Assembly (NCBI RefSeq): GCF_002080455.1
Contig: NZ_CP020555.1
Span: 6,050,501 to 6,114,500 of the forward strand
Length of the DNA: 64,000 nucleotides
Reading direction: 5' to 3'
Source of the DNA: Streptomyces sp. Sge12
GTDB taxonomy: Bacteria > Actinomycetota > Actinomycetes > Streptomycetales > Streptomycetaceae
Position 1 is the first letter of the stretch. Each line of letters opens with the position of its first letter. Positions 29,150-37,606 of this stretch are shown in pieces. Made by a program: the position numbers and the translations under genes. Under the pieces are notes generated by a model. It was given only the letters and a program-made list of their open reading frames with translations, ran no database searches and was not told where the DNA came from.

Positions 29150-29767
29150 ATGAGCTGGACCATGAGCTGGACCGAGGTGCTCGGCTTCGCCACCGGCGCC
29201 CTGTGCGTCTGGCTGGTCGCCCGGCAGCACGTGGCCAACTGGCCGATCGGCATCGCCAACAACGTCTTCTTCATCGTGCTCTTCGCCCAGGCGGGCCTCT
29301 ACGCCGACGCCGGGCTCCAGATCGTCTTCATCGCCCTCGCCGCCTACGGCTGGTGGTCCTGGACCCACGGGGGTGGACCAGGATCCGCCGAGGCCCTGCC
29401 GGTGCGCCGCACCACGCGCACCGAATGGGCCGGGCTCGCCGCGGCGGGGGCGGTGGGGGTGCTCGCGCTCACCCTGCTGCTGAGCCGGGCCACCGACTCC
29501 ACCGTCCCCTTCTGGGACGCTCTGACCACGGGGCTCTCGCTCGTCGCCACCTACGGCCAGTGCCGCAAGCTCGTCGAGTCCTGGTGGCTGTGGATCGCGG
29601 CCGACCTCGTCTACATCCCGCTCTACGCCCACAAGGGCCTCTACCTGACCTCCGCGCTCTACGTGGGCTTCCTCGCCCTGTGCGTGGTCGGACTCCTCGG
29701 CTGGCGGCGCACGCTCCCGGCGCCCGGCGCCCGTACGGCGGCGGAAGCGGCGGAGGCGGCGGCATGA
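29150..29767 (+). CDS. pnuC: PnuC-type nicotinamide riboside/NMN transporter
   Basis: A 205-residue membrane protein with about seven hydrophobic segments. It carries the PnuC signatures NWPIGIANNVFFIVLFAQAG and AAYGWWSW, and later LWIAADLVYIPLYAHKGLYLTSALY. PnuC carries nicotinamide riboside inwards by facilitated diffusion; trapping requires phosphorylation inside, which the next gene would supply. ATG 29150 has GAGGGGGG at ideal distance; the GTG at 29135 overlaps that sequence. It is the first gene of a five-gene operon, and its stop overlaps the next start (ATGA). Confidence 0.92.
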   Translation: MSWTMSWTEVLGFATGALCVWLVARQHVANWPIGIANNVFFIVLFAQAGLYADAGLQIVFIALAAYGWWSWTHGGGPGSAEALPVRRTTRTEWAGLAAAGAVGVLALTLLLSRATDSTVPFWDALTTGLSLVATYGQCRKLVESWWLWIAADLVYIPLYAHKGLYLTSALYVGFLALCVVGLLGWRRTLPAPGARTAAEAAEAAA

Positions 29768-30843
29768 GGCGCCACGGGCACGGCCTGGTCCTCGGCAAGT
29801 TCTACCCGCCGCACGCCGGCCACCACCACCTCGTCCGCACCGCCCACGACCAGTGCGAGCGGCTGACCGTCCTGGTGTGCGCGGCCTCCGTCGAATCGGT
29901 CCCGCTCGCCGACCGGGTCGCCTGGATGCGCGAGGCGCACCCCGGGGCCGAGGTCGTCGGCGCGGTGGACGACATCCCCGTCGACCTGCACGACCCGGCG
30001 ATCTGGGAGGCCCACATGGCGGTCTTCCGGAGCGCGGTCCCCGGACGGGTGGACGCCGTGTTCACCTCGGAGGAGTACGGGAGCGAGCTCGCCCGGCGGT
30101 TCGGCGCCGCGGAGGTCCTGGTGGACCGGGAGCGGACGCTGTTCCCGGTGTCGGGGACGGCCGTGCGGCAGGACCCGGTCGGCTCCTGGGACTTCCTCGG
30201 GCCGGCCGTACGGGCCGCCCTGACCCGACGGGTCGTCGTCCTCGGGGCGGAGTCCACCGGCACCACCACGCTCTCGCGGGCCCTGGCGGACCACTACCGG
30301 CGCCGCGGCGGCGTCTGGGCCAGGACGGGCTGGGTCGCCGAGTACGGCCGCCGGTACAGCGAGGAGAAGCTGGCGGCGGCCCGCGCGGCCGACCCGGCGG
30401 CCTCCTGGGCCGACGTCTCCTTCACCTCCGAGGAGTTCCCGGTCATCGCCCGCCGCCAGGACGCCGACGAGGAGCGGGCGGCCCGGCTCGGCTCCCCGGT
30501 GCTGTTCTGCGACACCGACTCCTTCGCGACCGGCATCTGGCACGAGCGGTACATGGACGGCCGCAACACCGAGGTCGAGCGGATCGCCGACCGGACCCGG
30601 CGCGACCTGTACCTGCTGACCGACCACGCCGACGTGCCCTTCGAGGACGACGGACTGCGGGACGGGGAGCACCTGCGGCCCTGGATGACGGAGCGGTTCC
30701 GGGCGGAACTGGAGCGCACCGGACGGCGTTACCTCGTCGTGCGCGGGGACCGGGCGGCCCGGCTGGAAGCGGCCGTCCGGGCCGTGGACGGACTGCTGGC
30801 CGAGGGCTGGCACTTCACCGACCCCCTCCCGGAGAACCGATGA
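29764..30843 (+). CDS. nadR: NadR-like bifunctional NMN adenylyltransferase / ribosylnicotinamide kinase
   Basis: A 359-residue protein. The N-terminal nucleotidyltransferase domain has GKFYPPHAGHHHL (HxGH-type motif, residues 11-23), which makes NAD from NMN. The C-terminal kinase domain opens VVVLGAESTGTTTLSRAL (residues 157-172), where the Walker A lysine is Thr167. The aspartate-rich CDTDSFATGIWHE and the YLLTDHADVPFEDDG loop are as in NadR. It lacks the E. coli NadR repressor helix-turn-helix; regulation is instead by the adjacent nrtR. With PnuC it forms the NR uptake-to-NAD route. The start overlaps pnuC and the stop overlaps nrtR. Confidence 0.88.
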   Translation: MRRHGHGLVLGKFYPPHAGHHHLVRTAHDQCERLTVLVCAASVESVPLADRVAWMREAHPGAEVVGAVDDIPVDLHDPAIWEAHMAVFRSAVPGRVDAVFTSEEYGSELARRFGAAEVLVDRERTLFPVSGTAVRQDPVGSWDFLGPAVRAALTRRVVVLGAESTGTTTLSRALADHYRRRGGVWARTGWVAEYGRRYSEEKLAAARAADPAASWADVSFTSEEFPVIARRQDADEERAARLGSPVLFCDTDSFATGIWHERYMDGRNTEVERIADRTRRDLYLLTDHADVPFEDDGLRDGEHLRPWMTERFRAELERTGRRYLVVRGDRAARLEAAVRAVDGLLAEGWHFTDPLPENR

Positions 30844-31568
30844 CCGCCGGCTATGACCCGCACGCCTTCGAGCCGTTCGCGGTGACCGTCGACCTGGCCG
30901 TGTTCACGGTGCGCGGCGGCGCCCTGCACGTCCTGCTGATCCGGCGCGGTCAGCAGCCGTACGCCGGGGCCTGGGCGCTGCCCGGCGGCTTCGTCCTGCC
31001 GCGGGAGTCCGCCGAGACCGCCGCCCGGCGCGAACTGGCCGAGGAGACCGGCCTGTCGGAGCAGCTCGTGGCGGCGCTCCACCTGGAACAGCTGCGCACG
31101 TACAGCGAGCCGGACCGGGACCCCCGGATGCGGGTGGTCTCGGTGGCCTTCACCGCACTCGTACCGGACCTGCCGGAGCCGGCGGCGCAGGGCGGCGGGG
31201 ACGCGGCGCACGCCCGCTGGCTCGCACTGGAGGAGGTCACGGAACTGGCCTTCGACCACGCGGTGATCCTGGCGGACGCGCGGGAGCGGATCGGCTCCAA
31301 GCTGGAGTACACCTGCCTGGCCACCGGCTTCTGCCCGCCCGAGTTCACCCTCGGCGAGCTCCAGTCCATCTACGAGACCGTCTGGAACACCACCCTCGAC
31401 CGCCCCAACTTCCGCCGCAAGGTCCTGGCGACACCGGGATTCGTCGAGGCCGTGCCGGGCGCGGCCCGGCTGACCGGCGGCCGCGGCAAACCGGCCGCCC
31501 TCTACCGGCCCGGCCCGGCGACCACCCTGCATCCCCCTCTGCTCCGACCGGAAGGACCCACTCGATGA
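30840..31568 (+). CDS. nrtR: NrtR-type Nudix transcriptional regulator of NAD metabolism
   Basis: A 242-residue protein with an N-terminal Nudix domain (FAVTVDLAVFTVRGG, then WALPGGFV) and a C-terminal winged helix (FTLGELQSIYETVWNTTLDRPNFRRKVLAT), the NrtR architecture. Unlike many NrtR repressors, the Nudix box here (GFVLPRESAETAARRELAEETGL) fits the full catalytic consensus G-x5-E-x7-RE-L-x-EE-x-G. NrtR proteins sense ADP-ribose or related NAD breakdown products and repress NAD salvage genes. Position inside the pnuC-nadR operon and the palindrome over the promoter at 29106-29131 support autoregulation. Confidence 0.88.
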   Translation: MTAGYDPHAFEPFAVTVDLAVFTVRGGALHVLLIRRGQQPYAGAWALPGGFVLPRESAETAARRELAEETGLSEQLVAALHLEQLRTYSEPDRDPRMRVVSVAFTALVPDLPEPAAQGGGDAAHARWLALEEVTELAFDHAVILADARERIGSKLEYTCLATGFCPPEFTLGELQSIYETVWNTTLDRPNFRRKVLATPGFVEAVPGAARLTGGRGKPAALYRPGPATTLHPPLLRPEGPTR

Positions 31569-32575
31569 CGAAGCGAGCCGCGACGGGCGCCCTGATCGGC
31601 CTGGCCCTGGGCGACGCCCTCGGCTTCCCGACCGAGTTCAACGACGTGCCCTCGATCCTGGCCAAGACGGGCCCCTGGCGCGAGATGAGCCTCCCGCGCC
31701 CGGCGATCGTCACGGACGACACCCAGATGACCCTCGCACTGGCCCGCGGCATGCGCACGGCGGCGGAGCGCGGCCGGGTGGAGCCGCTGCGCCTGGCCCG
31801 GCCCGTCCGCGAGGAGTTCGTCGACTGGTACCACTCCCCGGAGAACAACCGGGCCCCGGGCCGCACCTGCATGACGGCCTGCCGGCTGCTGGACACCCCG
31901 GACCGGGACTGGCGCGACGCCAGCCAGATCGGCTCCAAGGGCTGCGGTGCCAACATGCGGGTGGTCCCGGTCGGGCTGGTTCCGGACTGGACCGAGGAGG
32001 AGCGGGCCGGCGCCGCGCAGCTCCAGTCCGCCCTCACCCACGGGCACCCCACCGCGCTCGCCGCCTCCGACCTGACCGCCCGGGCGGTCCACCTGCTCGC
32101 CGAGGGCACCGAGGTGACGGGGCTCGTCGGGCGGCTGCGCTCGTACGCCCTGGAGAACCGCACCCGCTACCACGAGCGCTGGCTCGGCGACCTGTGGATG
32201 CGGACGGCGTCCGACGCCTCCCCGGAGTCCTTCATGGCGCGGGGCTGGGACGACTGCCTGGCGGTCCTGGACCGGCTGGCGGCAGCCCTGCGGTCCCCGT
32301 CCCCGGAGACCGACCCCTGCCTGACCACGGGCGACGGCTGGGTGGCCGAGGAGGCCCTCGCCACCGCCCTGCACTGCTTCCTGCTCTTCCCCGACGAGCC
32401 GCTGACGGCGCTGCGCCGGGCCGCCTGCACCCGGGGCGACTCCGACTCCCTCGCCTGCCTGGCCGGTGCCTTCGCCGGAGCCCACCTCGGTGCGGACGTC
32501 TGGCCCCGCGAATGGGAGGGCCGCATCGAGTACCGGGACGAACTCCTGGCCTTCGGCACCCTCTGGGATGCTTGA
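31565..32575 (+). CDS. ADP-ribosylglycohydrolase (DraG family)
   Basis: A 336-residue ARH/DraG-fold hydrolase. The family motifs are all present: GLALGDALGFPTE (residues 12-24), TDDTQM (50-55, magnesium ligands) and GDSDS..AGAFAGAHLG (from residue 291, second metal-ligand set). Such enzymes remove ADP-ribose from arginine or other residues or cleave ADP-ribose conjugates. Its start overlaps the nrtR stop, so it is controlled with NAD salvage, implying that ADP-ribose release and NAD recycling are linked. The substrate could be a protein, nucleic acid or a small molecule. Confidence 0.93.
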   Translation: MTKRAATGALIGLALGDALGFPTEFNDVPSILAKTGPWREMSLPRPAIVTDDTQMTLALARGMRTAAERGRVEPLRLARPVREEFVDWYHSPENNRAPGRTCMTACRLLDTPDRDWRDASQIGSKGCGANMRVVPVGLVPDWTEEERAGAAQLQSALTHGHPTALAASDLTARAVHLLAEGTEVTGLVGRLRSYALENRTRYHERWLGDLWMRTASDASPESFMARGWDDCLAVLDRLAAALRSPSPETDPCLTTGDGWVAEEALATALHCFLLFPDEPLTALRRAACTRGDSDSLACLAGAFAGAHLGADVWPREWEGRIEYRDELLAFGTLWDA

Positions 32576-32578
32576 TCC

Positions 32579-33337
32579 ATGCTGGACGCTCTGAGTCTCG
32601 ACCTGACCCCCGTCGTGGCGGAACAGCCCGACCCCCTGCTGTTCGCCACGGTCTCCGGCGCACACCTGTACGGCTTCCCGTCCCGGGACTCCGACATCGA
32701 CCTGCGCGGCGCCCACCTGCTCCCGGCCGAGGACCTGCTGGGACTGCGCGAGCCGGAGGAGACCCGTACCCGCATGTGGGACCGGGACGACGTGGAGATG
32801 GACCTCGTCACGCACGACCTGCGCAAGTTCGTCCGTCTGATGCTGAAGCACAACGGGTACGTCCTGGAACAGCTGCTCTCCCCGCTCGTCGTCCACACGA
32901 CGCCGGCGCACGAGGAGCTGATCGCCCTGTCCCCGGGAGTGCTGACCTCCCACCACGCCCACCACTACCGGGGGTTCGCGGGCACCCAGTGGCGGCTCTT
33001 CGAGAAGGCCGCCGAACTCAAACCGCTGCTCTACGCGTTCCGGGCGCTGCTCACCGGCATCCACCTCATGCGGACGGCCGAGGTGCAGGCGCACCTGCCG
33101 ACCCTGCTGGCCGAGGTGCCGCAGGCGCCCCCGTACCTCGCCGACCTGATCGAGGCCAAGGTGGCCGCCGAGCACGGGGGCTACGAGGGCCCGGCCCTCG
33201 ACGCGGTGCGGGAGGACTTCCGGGCGCTGCACGCGGTGCTGGACGCGGCGCAGGCCGCTTCCGCGCTGCCCGGGCAGGGCTCGGCGTACGACGCGCTCGA
33301 CGCGTTCGTCGTACGGCGGCGCACGCTACGCGGCTGA
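32579..33337 (+). CDS. RlaP-type (PF10127) nucleotidyltransferase, operon copy
   Basis: A 252-residue polymerase-beta-fold nucleotidyltransferase of the RlaP/COG3541 type. The active site reads SGAHLYGFPSRDSDIDLRG (residues 26-44), with Ser-Gly and metal-binding Asp39 and Asp41. DVEMDLVTHDLRKFVRLMLKHN and LLYAFRALLTGIHLM are typical of this family. Established knowledge: the family was linked by comparative genomics to RNA repair and to ADP-ribose/NAD systems, with no settled substrate. It starts 3 bp after the glycohydrolase stop, closing the pnuC operon, and its last 12 bases overlap the end of the convergent paralogue. Confidence 0.85.
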   Translation: MLDALSLDLTPVVAEQPDPLLFATVSGAHLYGFPSRDSDIDLRGAHLLPAEDLLGLREPEETRTRMWDRDDVEMDLVTHDLRKFVRLMLKHNGYVLEQLLSPLVVHTTPAHEELIALSPGVLTSHHAHHYRGFAGTQWRLFEKAAELKPLLYAFRALLTGIHLMRTAEVQAHLPTLLAEVPQAPPYLADLIEAKVAAEHGGYEGPALDAVREDFRALHAVLDAAQAASALPGQGSAYDALDAFVVRRRTLRG

Positions 33338-34006
33338 CGCGCGGCGGGTGCGGACCAGGAAGTCCTGCACCCGCGCGTGGTCGGGCTCCGCGGGCAGGAC
33401 GGTGGTCGCCAGGGCCGTGTCCGTCTCGTCCCCCAGGCGGGTCATCCAGGCGTCGACCTCTTCCCAGGTCAGTTCGCCGCGGCGGACCGCGAGGAGGCGG
33501 TCGCGGTGCGGGCCGGCGTCGATGGTCAGGCCGCCGGTGCGCAGGAGGTCACGGCAGGACAGCAGCAGGCGCAGCAGGTGCATGGCGTGCTTCCAGCGCG
33601 GGGCGCCGTGGACGCGGACGTCCGCGAGGAGTTTGCCGTGCTGGGAGGCCGCGTACCGGCTGAAGCTGGTGTGGGCCCGGCGGGAGAGGAAGGCCCCGCG
33701 CAGGGAGAGCAGCTCCTCGCCGACCGGGGTGACCTCTTCCACCAGGGGGGAGTGCAGGCACTCCAGGATGTTCGGGTTGGCCCGCAGGGCCAGTTCGCAG
33801 AAGCGCTCCAGCTCCCAGGAGAACTCCTCGTCCCGCGGGCCCTCCACGTGCGTGGGGGGCTTCTCGAACCGCCAGAAGAGCGGCGTCGGGGCGAGGTAGA
33901 CACCGCGCAGGTCGGTGTCGCTCGCCTCCGTCGCCAGTCCGAACGCCCGGGAGCCCATCACGCACCGGTAGACCGTGTGGTCCCGTACCAGTGTCAGATC
34001 GTCCAT
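33326..34006 (-). CDS. RlaP-type (PF10127) nucleotidyltransferase, second copy
   Basis: A 226-residue paralogue of the preceding gene on the opposite strand. Its active site is MGSRAFGLATEASDTDLRGV (residues 17-36), with Gly18-Ser19 and Asp30/Asp32 as metal ligands, and it shares the LANPNILECLHSP-like and LLRLLLSCRDLLRTGG segments of the family. Its C-terminal codons overlap the other gene by 12 bases. It is transcribed separately from the NAD operon, with an ATG at 34006 close to the Rieske gene end. Two diverged, facing copies suggest different substrates or a joint role. Confidence 0.85.
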   Translation of the reverse strand: MDDLTLVRDHTVYRCVMGSRAFGLATEASDTDLRGVYLAPTPLFWRFEKPPTHVEGPRDEEFSWELERFCELALRANPNILECLHSPLVEEVTPVGEELLSLRGAFLSRRAHTSFSRYAASQHGKLLADVRVHGAPRWKHAMHLLRLLLSCRDLLRTGGLTIDAGPHRDRLLAVRRGELTWEEVDAWMTRLGDETDTALATTVLPAEPDHARVQDFLVRTRRASAA

Positions 34007-34033
34007 CCCGGGAGCGTAGAGCCCGGTCAGGGG

Positions 34034-34513
34034 CTATGCGAGCGAGATATTGCCGTCCGCCGCGACCTTGATCTTCTTCTCGGCCAGCCCCTTGGTGGCG
34101 GGCCCCTTGGTCACCGCGCCGTCCGCGATGGCGAACTTGCTGTCGTGGCAGGGGCAGTCGATGCTGCCGTTCTCCACCTTGTTGACCAGGCAGCCCTGGT
34201 GGGGGCAGACCGCCGTGAAGCACTTGAAGGTGCCGGCCTTGGGCTGGGTGACCACGACCTTCTCCTCCTTGAAGACCTTGCCGCCGCCCACCGGGACGTC
34301 GGCCTTCTTGGTGAGGGTCTTGTCGGAGGCCGGCGCGCCGGCCTCCGAGCTGGCCGGGGCGGGCGTGGCGGGCGGCGTGGCCGCGCCGCTCGCCTCCCCC
34401 TGCGGGGCCGTCTCGCCGCTCCCGCCGCCGCAGGCGGTGATGGCGCCCCCGGTCAGGGCGGCGGCGCCGATCGTCAGTACCGTGCGCCGGGCGGTGTGCG
34501 TGAGGTCACTCAT
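34034..34513 (-). CDS. Rieske [2Fe-2S] lipoprotein
   Basis: A 159-residue exported protein. The N-terminus is a Tat-like signal (TARRTVLTIGAAALTGG) ending in a lipobox AITAC (Cys28 or so), then a Gly/Ala/Pro/Ser linker of about 40 residues. The Rieske domain has CPHQGC and CPCHDSKF, supplying the two Cys and two His ligands of a [2Fe-2S] cluster plus the extra Cys pair. The mature protein is probably membrane-anchored outside the cell and moves electrons; the partner is unknown. ATG 34513 has GAGGAG 6 bases upstream. Confidence 0.92.
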   Translation of the reverse strand: MSDLTHTARRTVLTIGAAALTGGAITACGGGSGETAPQGEASGAATPPATPAPASSEAGAPASDKTLTKKADVPVGGGKVFKEEKVVVTQPKAGTFKCFTAVCPHQGCLVNKVENGSIDCPCHDSKFAIADGAVTKGPATKGLAEKKIKVAADGNISLA

Positions 34514-34594
34514 GAGTCTCTCCTCGCTTCGTGGCCGGATGGCGTGCAGCATCCTGGCCTGCGGCGGGCTTCAGGTGAAGCCTGCCGCGCCGGT

Positions 34595-34936
34595 TCATCG
34601 GCCCGGTTCCCACGGGGCCAGTGAGGTGGGAGTGCCGGGTGTGCGTACGACCTCCCACACGTGAACCACGGCTTCCCGGTTCAGCGGACCGTGGACATGC
34701 GGGTAGCGGCCGCCGGTTTCACTCGCCCGGCGGACCACGGAGGTCAGCGCCCCCTCGTCCAGCTCCACCGCGAGCAGGATCCCGGGTACCGCCCGGTAGT
34801 GCGCGTCGGCGATCGCGAGTGCCGTGGCGCGATCCGCCGAACAGTGGACGAATCCCTCCGACTCCAGCGAGGGCGGGGCGTACGGGAGCTCGGGCGCGGC
34901 GGTCCAGTCGGCGAGCGGGACGATGTGGAAGATCAT
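34595..34936 (-). CDS. DUF952 domain protein
   Basis: A 113-residue protein with the DUF952 features MIFHIVPLADW, SLESEGFVHCSADR, VELDEGALTSVVR and FPHVHGPLNREAVV-like GRYPHVHGPLN. The conserved FVHCS and HVHGPL histidines suggest a small enzymatic or binding pocket; ADP-ribosyltransferase-like folds have been proposed for relatives. The function is unknown. The ATG at 34936 matches the family start. It is a single gene, divergent from the YidB-like gene. Confidence 0.85.
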   Translation of the reverse strand: MIFHIVPLADWTAAPELPYAPPSLESEGFVHCSADRATALAIADAHYRAVPGILLAVELDEGALTSVVRRASETGGRYPHVHGPLNREAVVHVWEVVRTPGTPTSLAPWEPGR

Positions 34937-35073
34937 GCCGATCGTTCTACCGCAGCGGCCGATGGCGTGTGCGCCAGGTGGCGGCATGGTCCGGTACGGG
35001 TGACATTGTCCGTGTCCCGAAGCCGGGTACGCCGCTGTCCGCGCGGCCCGGTCCCTCTTCGAAAGGCATGACG

Positions 35074-35550
35074 ATGGCGGGTAACGACCTCGGCTCCCTT
35101 CTCGGCGGCCTCCTCGGCGGCAGCGGTGGCCAGGGCGGGAGCGGTGGCGCCGGCAACATCCTCGGTGCGCTGCTCGGCGCACTCACCGGCGCCGGCGGCG
35201 GTGCGAGCGGCGGTGCCGGCGGCGCTGGGAGCGGCGGTGCGAGCGGCGCCCAGGCCGGCGGGAACAACCCGCTCGGCGGGCTGATGGACATGCTGACCAA
35301 GTCGGGCCTCGCCGACCAGGCCCAGTCCTGGCTCGGCACCGGCGACAACAAGCCGGTCAGTGGCGCCCAGATCGCGGAGGCGGTGCCCGACGAGGCCCTC
35401 CAGAAGGCGGCCGCGCAGGCGGGCGTCAGCCCGCAGGAGGCCGCCGACCAGATCGCGCAGGCGCTGCCCACCGCCGTCGACCGGCTGAGCCCCGGGGGAC
35501 AGCTCCCGAGCGGTTCGCTGGAGGACATCATCCGGCAGCAGAAGTTCTGA
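35074..35550 (+). CDS. YidB-like (DUF937-type) protein, Gly-rich
   Basis: A 158-residue protein. The first 70 residues are Gly/Ser/Ala-rich with LGGLLGG repeats. The C-terminal 90 residues (NPLGGLMDMLTKSGLADQAQSWLGTGDNKPVSGAQIAEAVP, read in segments) match the YidB/DUF937 helical domain, ending in LPTAVDRLSPGGQLPSG. The function of the family is not known. ATG 35074 has AAAGG at 7 bases; ATG 35068 would add two residues. The downstream gene is tyrA behind a 130-bp gap. Confidence 0.83.
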   Translation: MAGNDLGSLLGGLLGGSGGQGGSGGAGNILGALLGALTGAGGGASGGAGGAGSGGASGAQAGGNNPLGGLMDMLTKSGLADQAQSWLGTGDNKPVSGAQIAEAVPDEALQKAAAQAGVSPQEAADQIAQALPTAVDRLSPGGQLPSGSLEDIIRQQKF

Positions 35551-35682
35551 CCGGCCCGCAGCAGCACGCCGGGGCCCGGCCGCCGTCCCACGGGATGGGC
35601 GGTCGGGCCCTCGTGCCGCCCGGGCTGGATACCCTGGCCGGACAGCCCGTCAGCTCGCCTTTTCGCCACCCTGGAGTGCCTC

Positions 35683-36771
35683 GTGAGAACCGCCGTCGTC
35701 ATCGGAACCGGACTGATCGGCACCTCTGCGGCGCTCGCCCTGACCGCCCGCGGGATCACCGTCCACCTCGCCGACCACGACCCGGACCGGGCCCGTACGG
35801 CGGCCGCCCTCGGCGCAGGCACCGACGAGCCCGCGCAGGAGCAGGTCGACCTCGCGATCGTCGCCGTCCCGCCGGCCCACGTGGCCGCCACCCTGGCCGA
35901 CCTGATCGGGCGCGGGGTCGCCCGGGCCTACGTGGACGTGGCCAGCGTCAAGGGCGGACCGCGGCGGGAGCTGGCGGCGCTCGGCGTGGACGTCACCGCC
36001 TACATCGGGACGCACCCGATGGCCGGCAAGGAGCAGTCGGGGCCGCTCGCCGCCACCGCGGACCTCTTCGAGGGCCGCCCGTGGGTGCTGACCCCCACCC
36101 GGGACACCGACCACGAGGTCCTCAACCTCGCGCTGGAGCTGGTGGCCCTCAGCCGGGCCGTACCGGTCGTGATGGACGCCGACGCCCACGACCGGGCGGT
36201 GGCGCTCGTCTCGCACACCCCGCAGCTGGTCTCCAGCATGGTCGCGGCCCGGCTGGAGGAGGCCGACGAGACGGCGGTGCGGCTGTGCGGGCAGGGCATC
36301 CGCGACGTGACCCGGATCGCGGCCTCCGACCCGCGGATGTGGGTGGAGATCCTCTCCGCCAACCCGGGACCGGTCGCCGACGTCCTCGCCGGGATCGCCG
36401 CCGACCTGGAAGAGACCGTCGAGGCGCTGCGCGGCCTCCAGTCCGGCGACGTGGACAAGCGGCGCGGCGGCGCCGCCGGCATCGAGGACGTGCTGCGGCG
36501 CGGGAACGCGGGCCGCGTCCGGGTGCCGGGCAAGCACGGCGCGGCGCCCACGGTCTACGAGACGGTGGCCGTGCTCATCAGCGACCAGCCCGGTGAGCTG
36601 GCACGGATCTTCGCCGACGCGGGACGGGCCGGGGTCAACATCGAGGACGTGCGCATCGAGCACGCGACGGGCCAGCAGGCCGGCCTCGTCCAGCTGATGG
36701 TGGAGCCGCGGGCGGTGGCGGGCCTGACCGCCGAGCTGCGCGAGCGGGGCTGGGCGCTGCGGCAGCAGTAA
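35683..36771 (+). CDS. tyrA: Prephenate dehydrogenase with C-terminal ACT domain
   Basis: A 362-residue enzyme of tyrosine biosynthesis, oxidatively decarboxylating prephenate with NAD. The Rossmann motif is VVIGTGLIGTSAALAL (residues 5-20); GTHPMAGKEQSGP (catalytic and substrate-binding His) is near residues 108-120, and the second conserved His lies in LVSHTPQL. Residues 285-362 form an ACT domain (ETVAVLISDQPGELARIFADAG), the site of tyrosine feedback in other Gram-positives. It starts the tyrA-cmk-plsC-der row. The GTG at 35683 sits directly at the conserved N-terminus. Confidence 0.94.
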   Translation: MRTAVVIGTGLIGTSAALALTARGITVHLADHDPDRARTAAALGAGTDEPAQEQVDLAIVAVPPAHVAATLADLIGRGVARAYVDVASVKGGPRRELAALGVDVTAYIGTHPMAGKEQSGPLAATADLFEGRPWVLTPTRDTDHEVLNLALELVALSRAVPVVMDADAHDRAVALVSHTPQLVSSMVAARLEEADETAVRLCGQGIRDVTRIAASDPRMWVEILSANPGPVADVLAGIAADLEETVEALRGLQSGDVDKRRGGAAGIEDVLRRGNAGRVRVPGKHGAAPTVYETVAVLISDQPGELARIFADAGRAGVNIEDVRIEHATGQQAGLVQLMVEPRAVAGLTAELRERGWALRQQ

Positions 36772-36898
36772 GGGGCGCGGGCCCCGCCGACCCCTTGGGA
36801 ACGCGGCGGGGACGGGGGCCGTCCGGGGCCGGTAACCTTGGGGAGGGGCGCTTTGCCGCGCCCGGACACGTACGCGCAACCAGGAAGGTGCCCGCACC

Positions 36899-37606
36899 GT
36901 GGAAACCGTAGCTCCGTCCGCCGTGATCGTCGCCATCGACGGTCCCTCCGGCACGGGCAAGTCCAGCACCTCCAAGGCCGTGGCCGCCAAGCTCGGGCTG
37001 CGCTACCTGGACACCGGTGCCCAGTACCGGGCCATCACCTGGTGGATGATCACCAACGGCGTCGACACCGACGACCCGCAGGCCATCGCCATCGCGGCCG
37101 GCAAGCCCACCATCGTCTCCGGCACCGACCCGGCCGCCCCCACCATCACCGTGGACGGCCTCGACGCCGCGGGTCCCATCCGGACCCAGGAGGTCACCTC
37201 GAAGGTCAGCGCCGTCAGCGCCGTCCCCGAGGTGCGCACCCTGATCACCGACCTCCAGCGCTCCATCGCCGCCGAGGCGGCCCAGGAGGCCGAGGGGATC
37301 GTCGTCGAGGGCCGGGACATCGGCACCACCGTCCTGCCCGACGCCGACCTCAAGATCTTCCTGACCGCCTCCGCCGAGGCGCGCGCCGCCCGGCGCAGCG
37401 GAGAGCTCCGCGGCAAGGAGGCCGCCGACCTCGCGGCCACCAAGGAGGCGCTGATCAAGCGCGACGCGGCCGACTCCGGCCGCAAGACCTCCCCGCTGGC
37501 CAAGGCCGACGACGCCGTCGAGGTGGACACCACCGAGCTCACGCTCGACCGCGTGATCGAATGCGTCGTGACGCTCGTGGAAGAGAAGCGGGCGGGCCGC
37601 AAGTGA
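36899..37606 (+). CDS. cmk: Cytidylate kinase
   Basis: A 235-residue (d)CMP kinase. The P-loop GPSGTGKSS is at residues 16-24, RYLDTGAQYRAITW is the nucleotide-site region, and VVEGRDIGTTVLPDADLKIFLTASAEARAARR follows in segments. It makes CDP/dCDP for nucleic-acid synthesis. GTG 36899 is the start. The stop overlaps the GTG of the acyltransferase gene, so the two are coupled; this cmk-plsC-der order is widely conserved. Confidence 0.95.
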   Translation: METVAPSAVIVAIDGPSGTGKSSTSKAVAAKLGLRYLDTGAQYRAITWWMITNGVDTDDPQAIAIAAGKPTIVSGTDPAAPTITVDGLDAAGPIRTQEVTSKVSAVSAVPEVRTLITDLQRSIAAEAAQEAEGIVVEGRDIGTTVLPDADLKIFLTASAEARAARRSGELRGKEAADLAATKEALIKRDAADSGRKTSPLAKADDAVEVDTTELTLDRVIECVVTLVEEKRAGRK

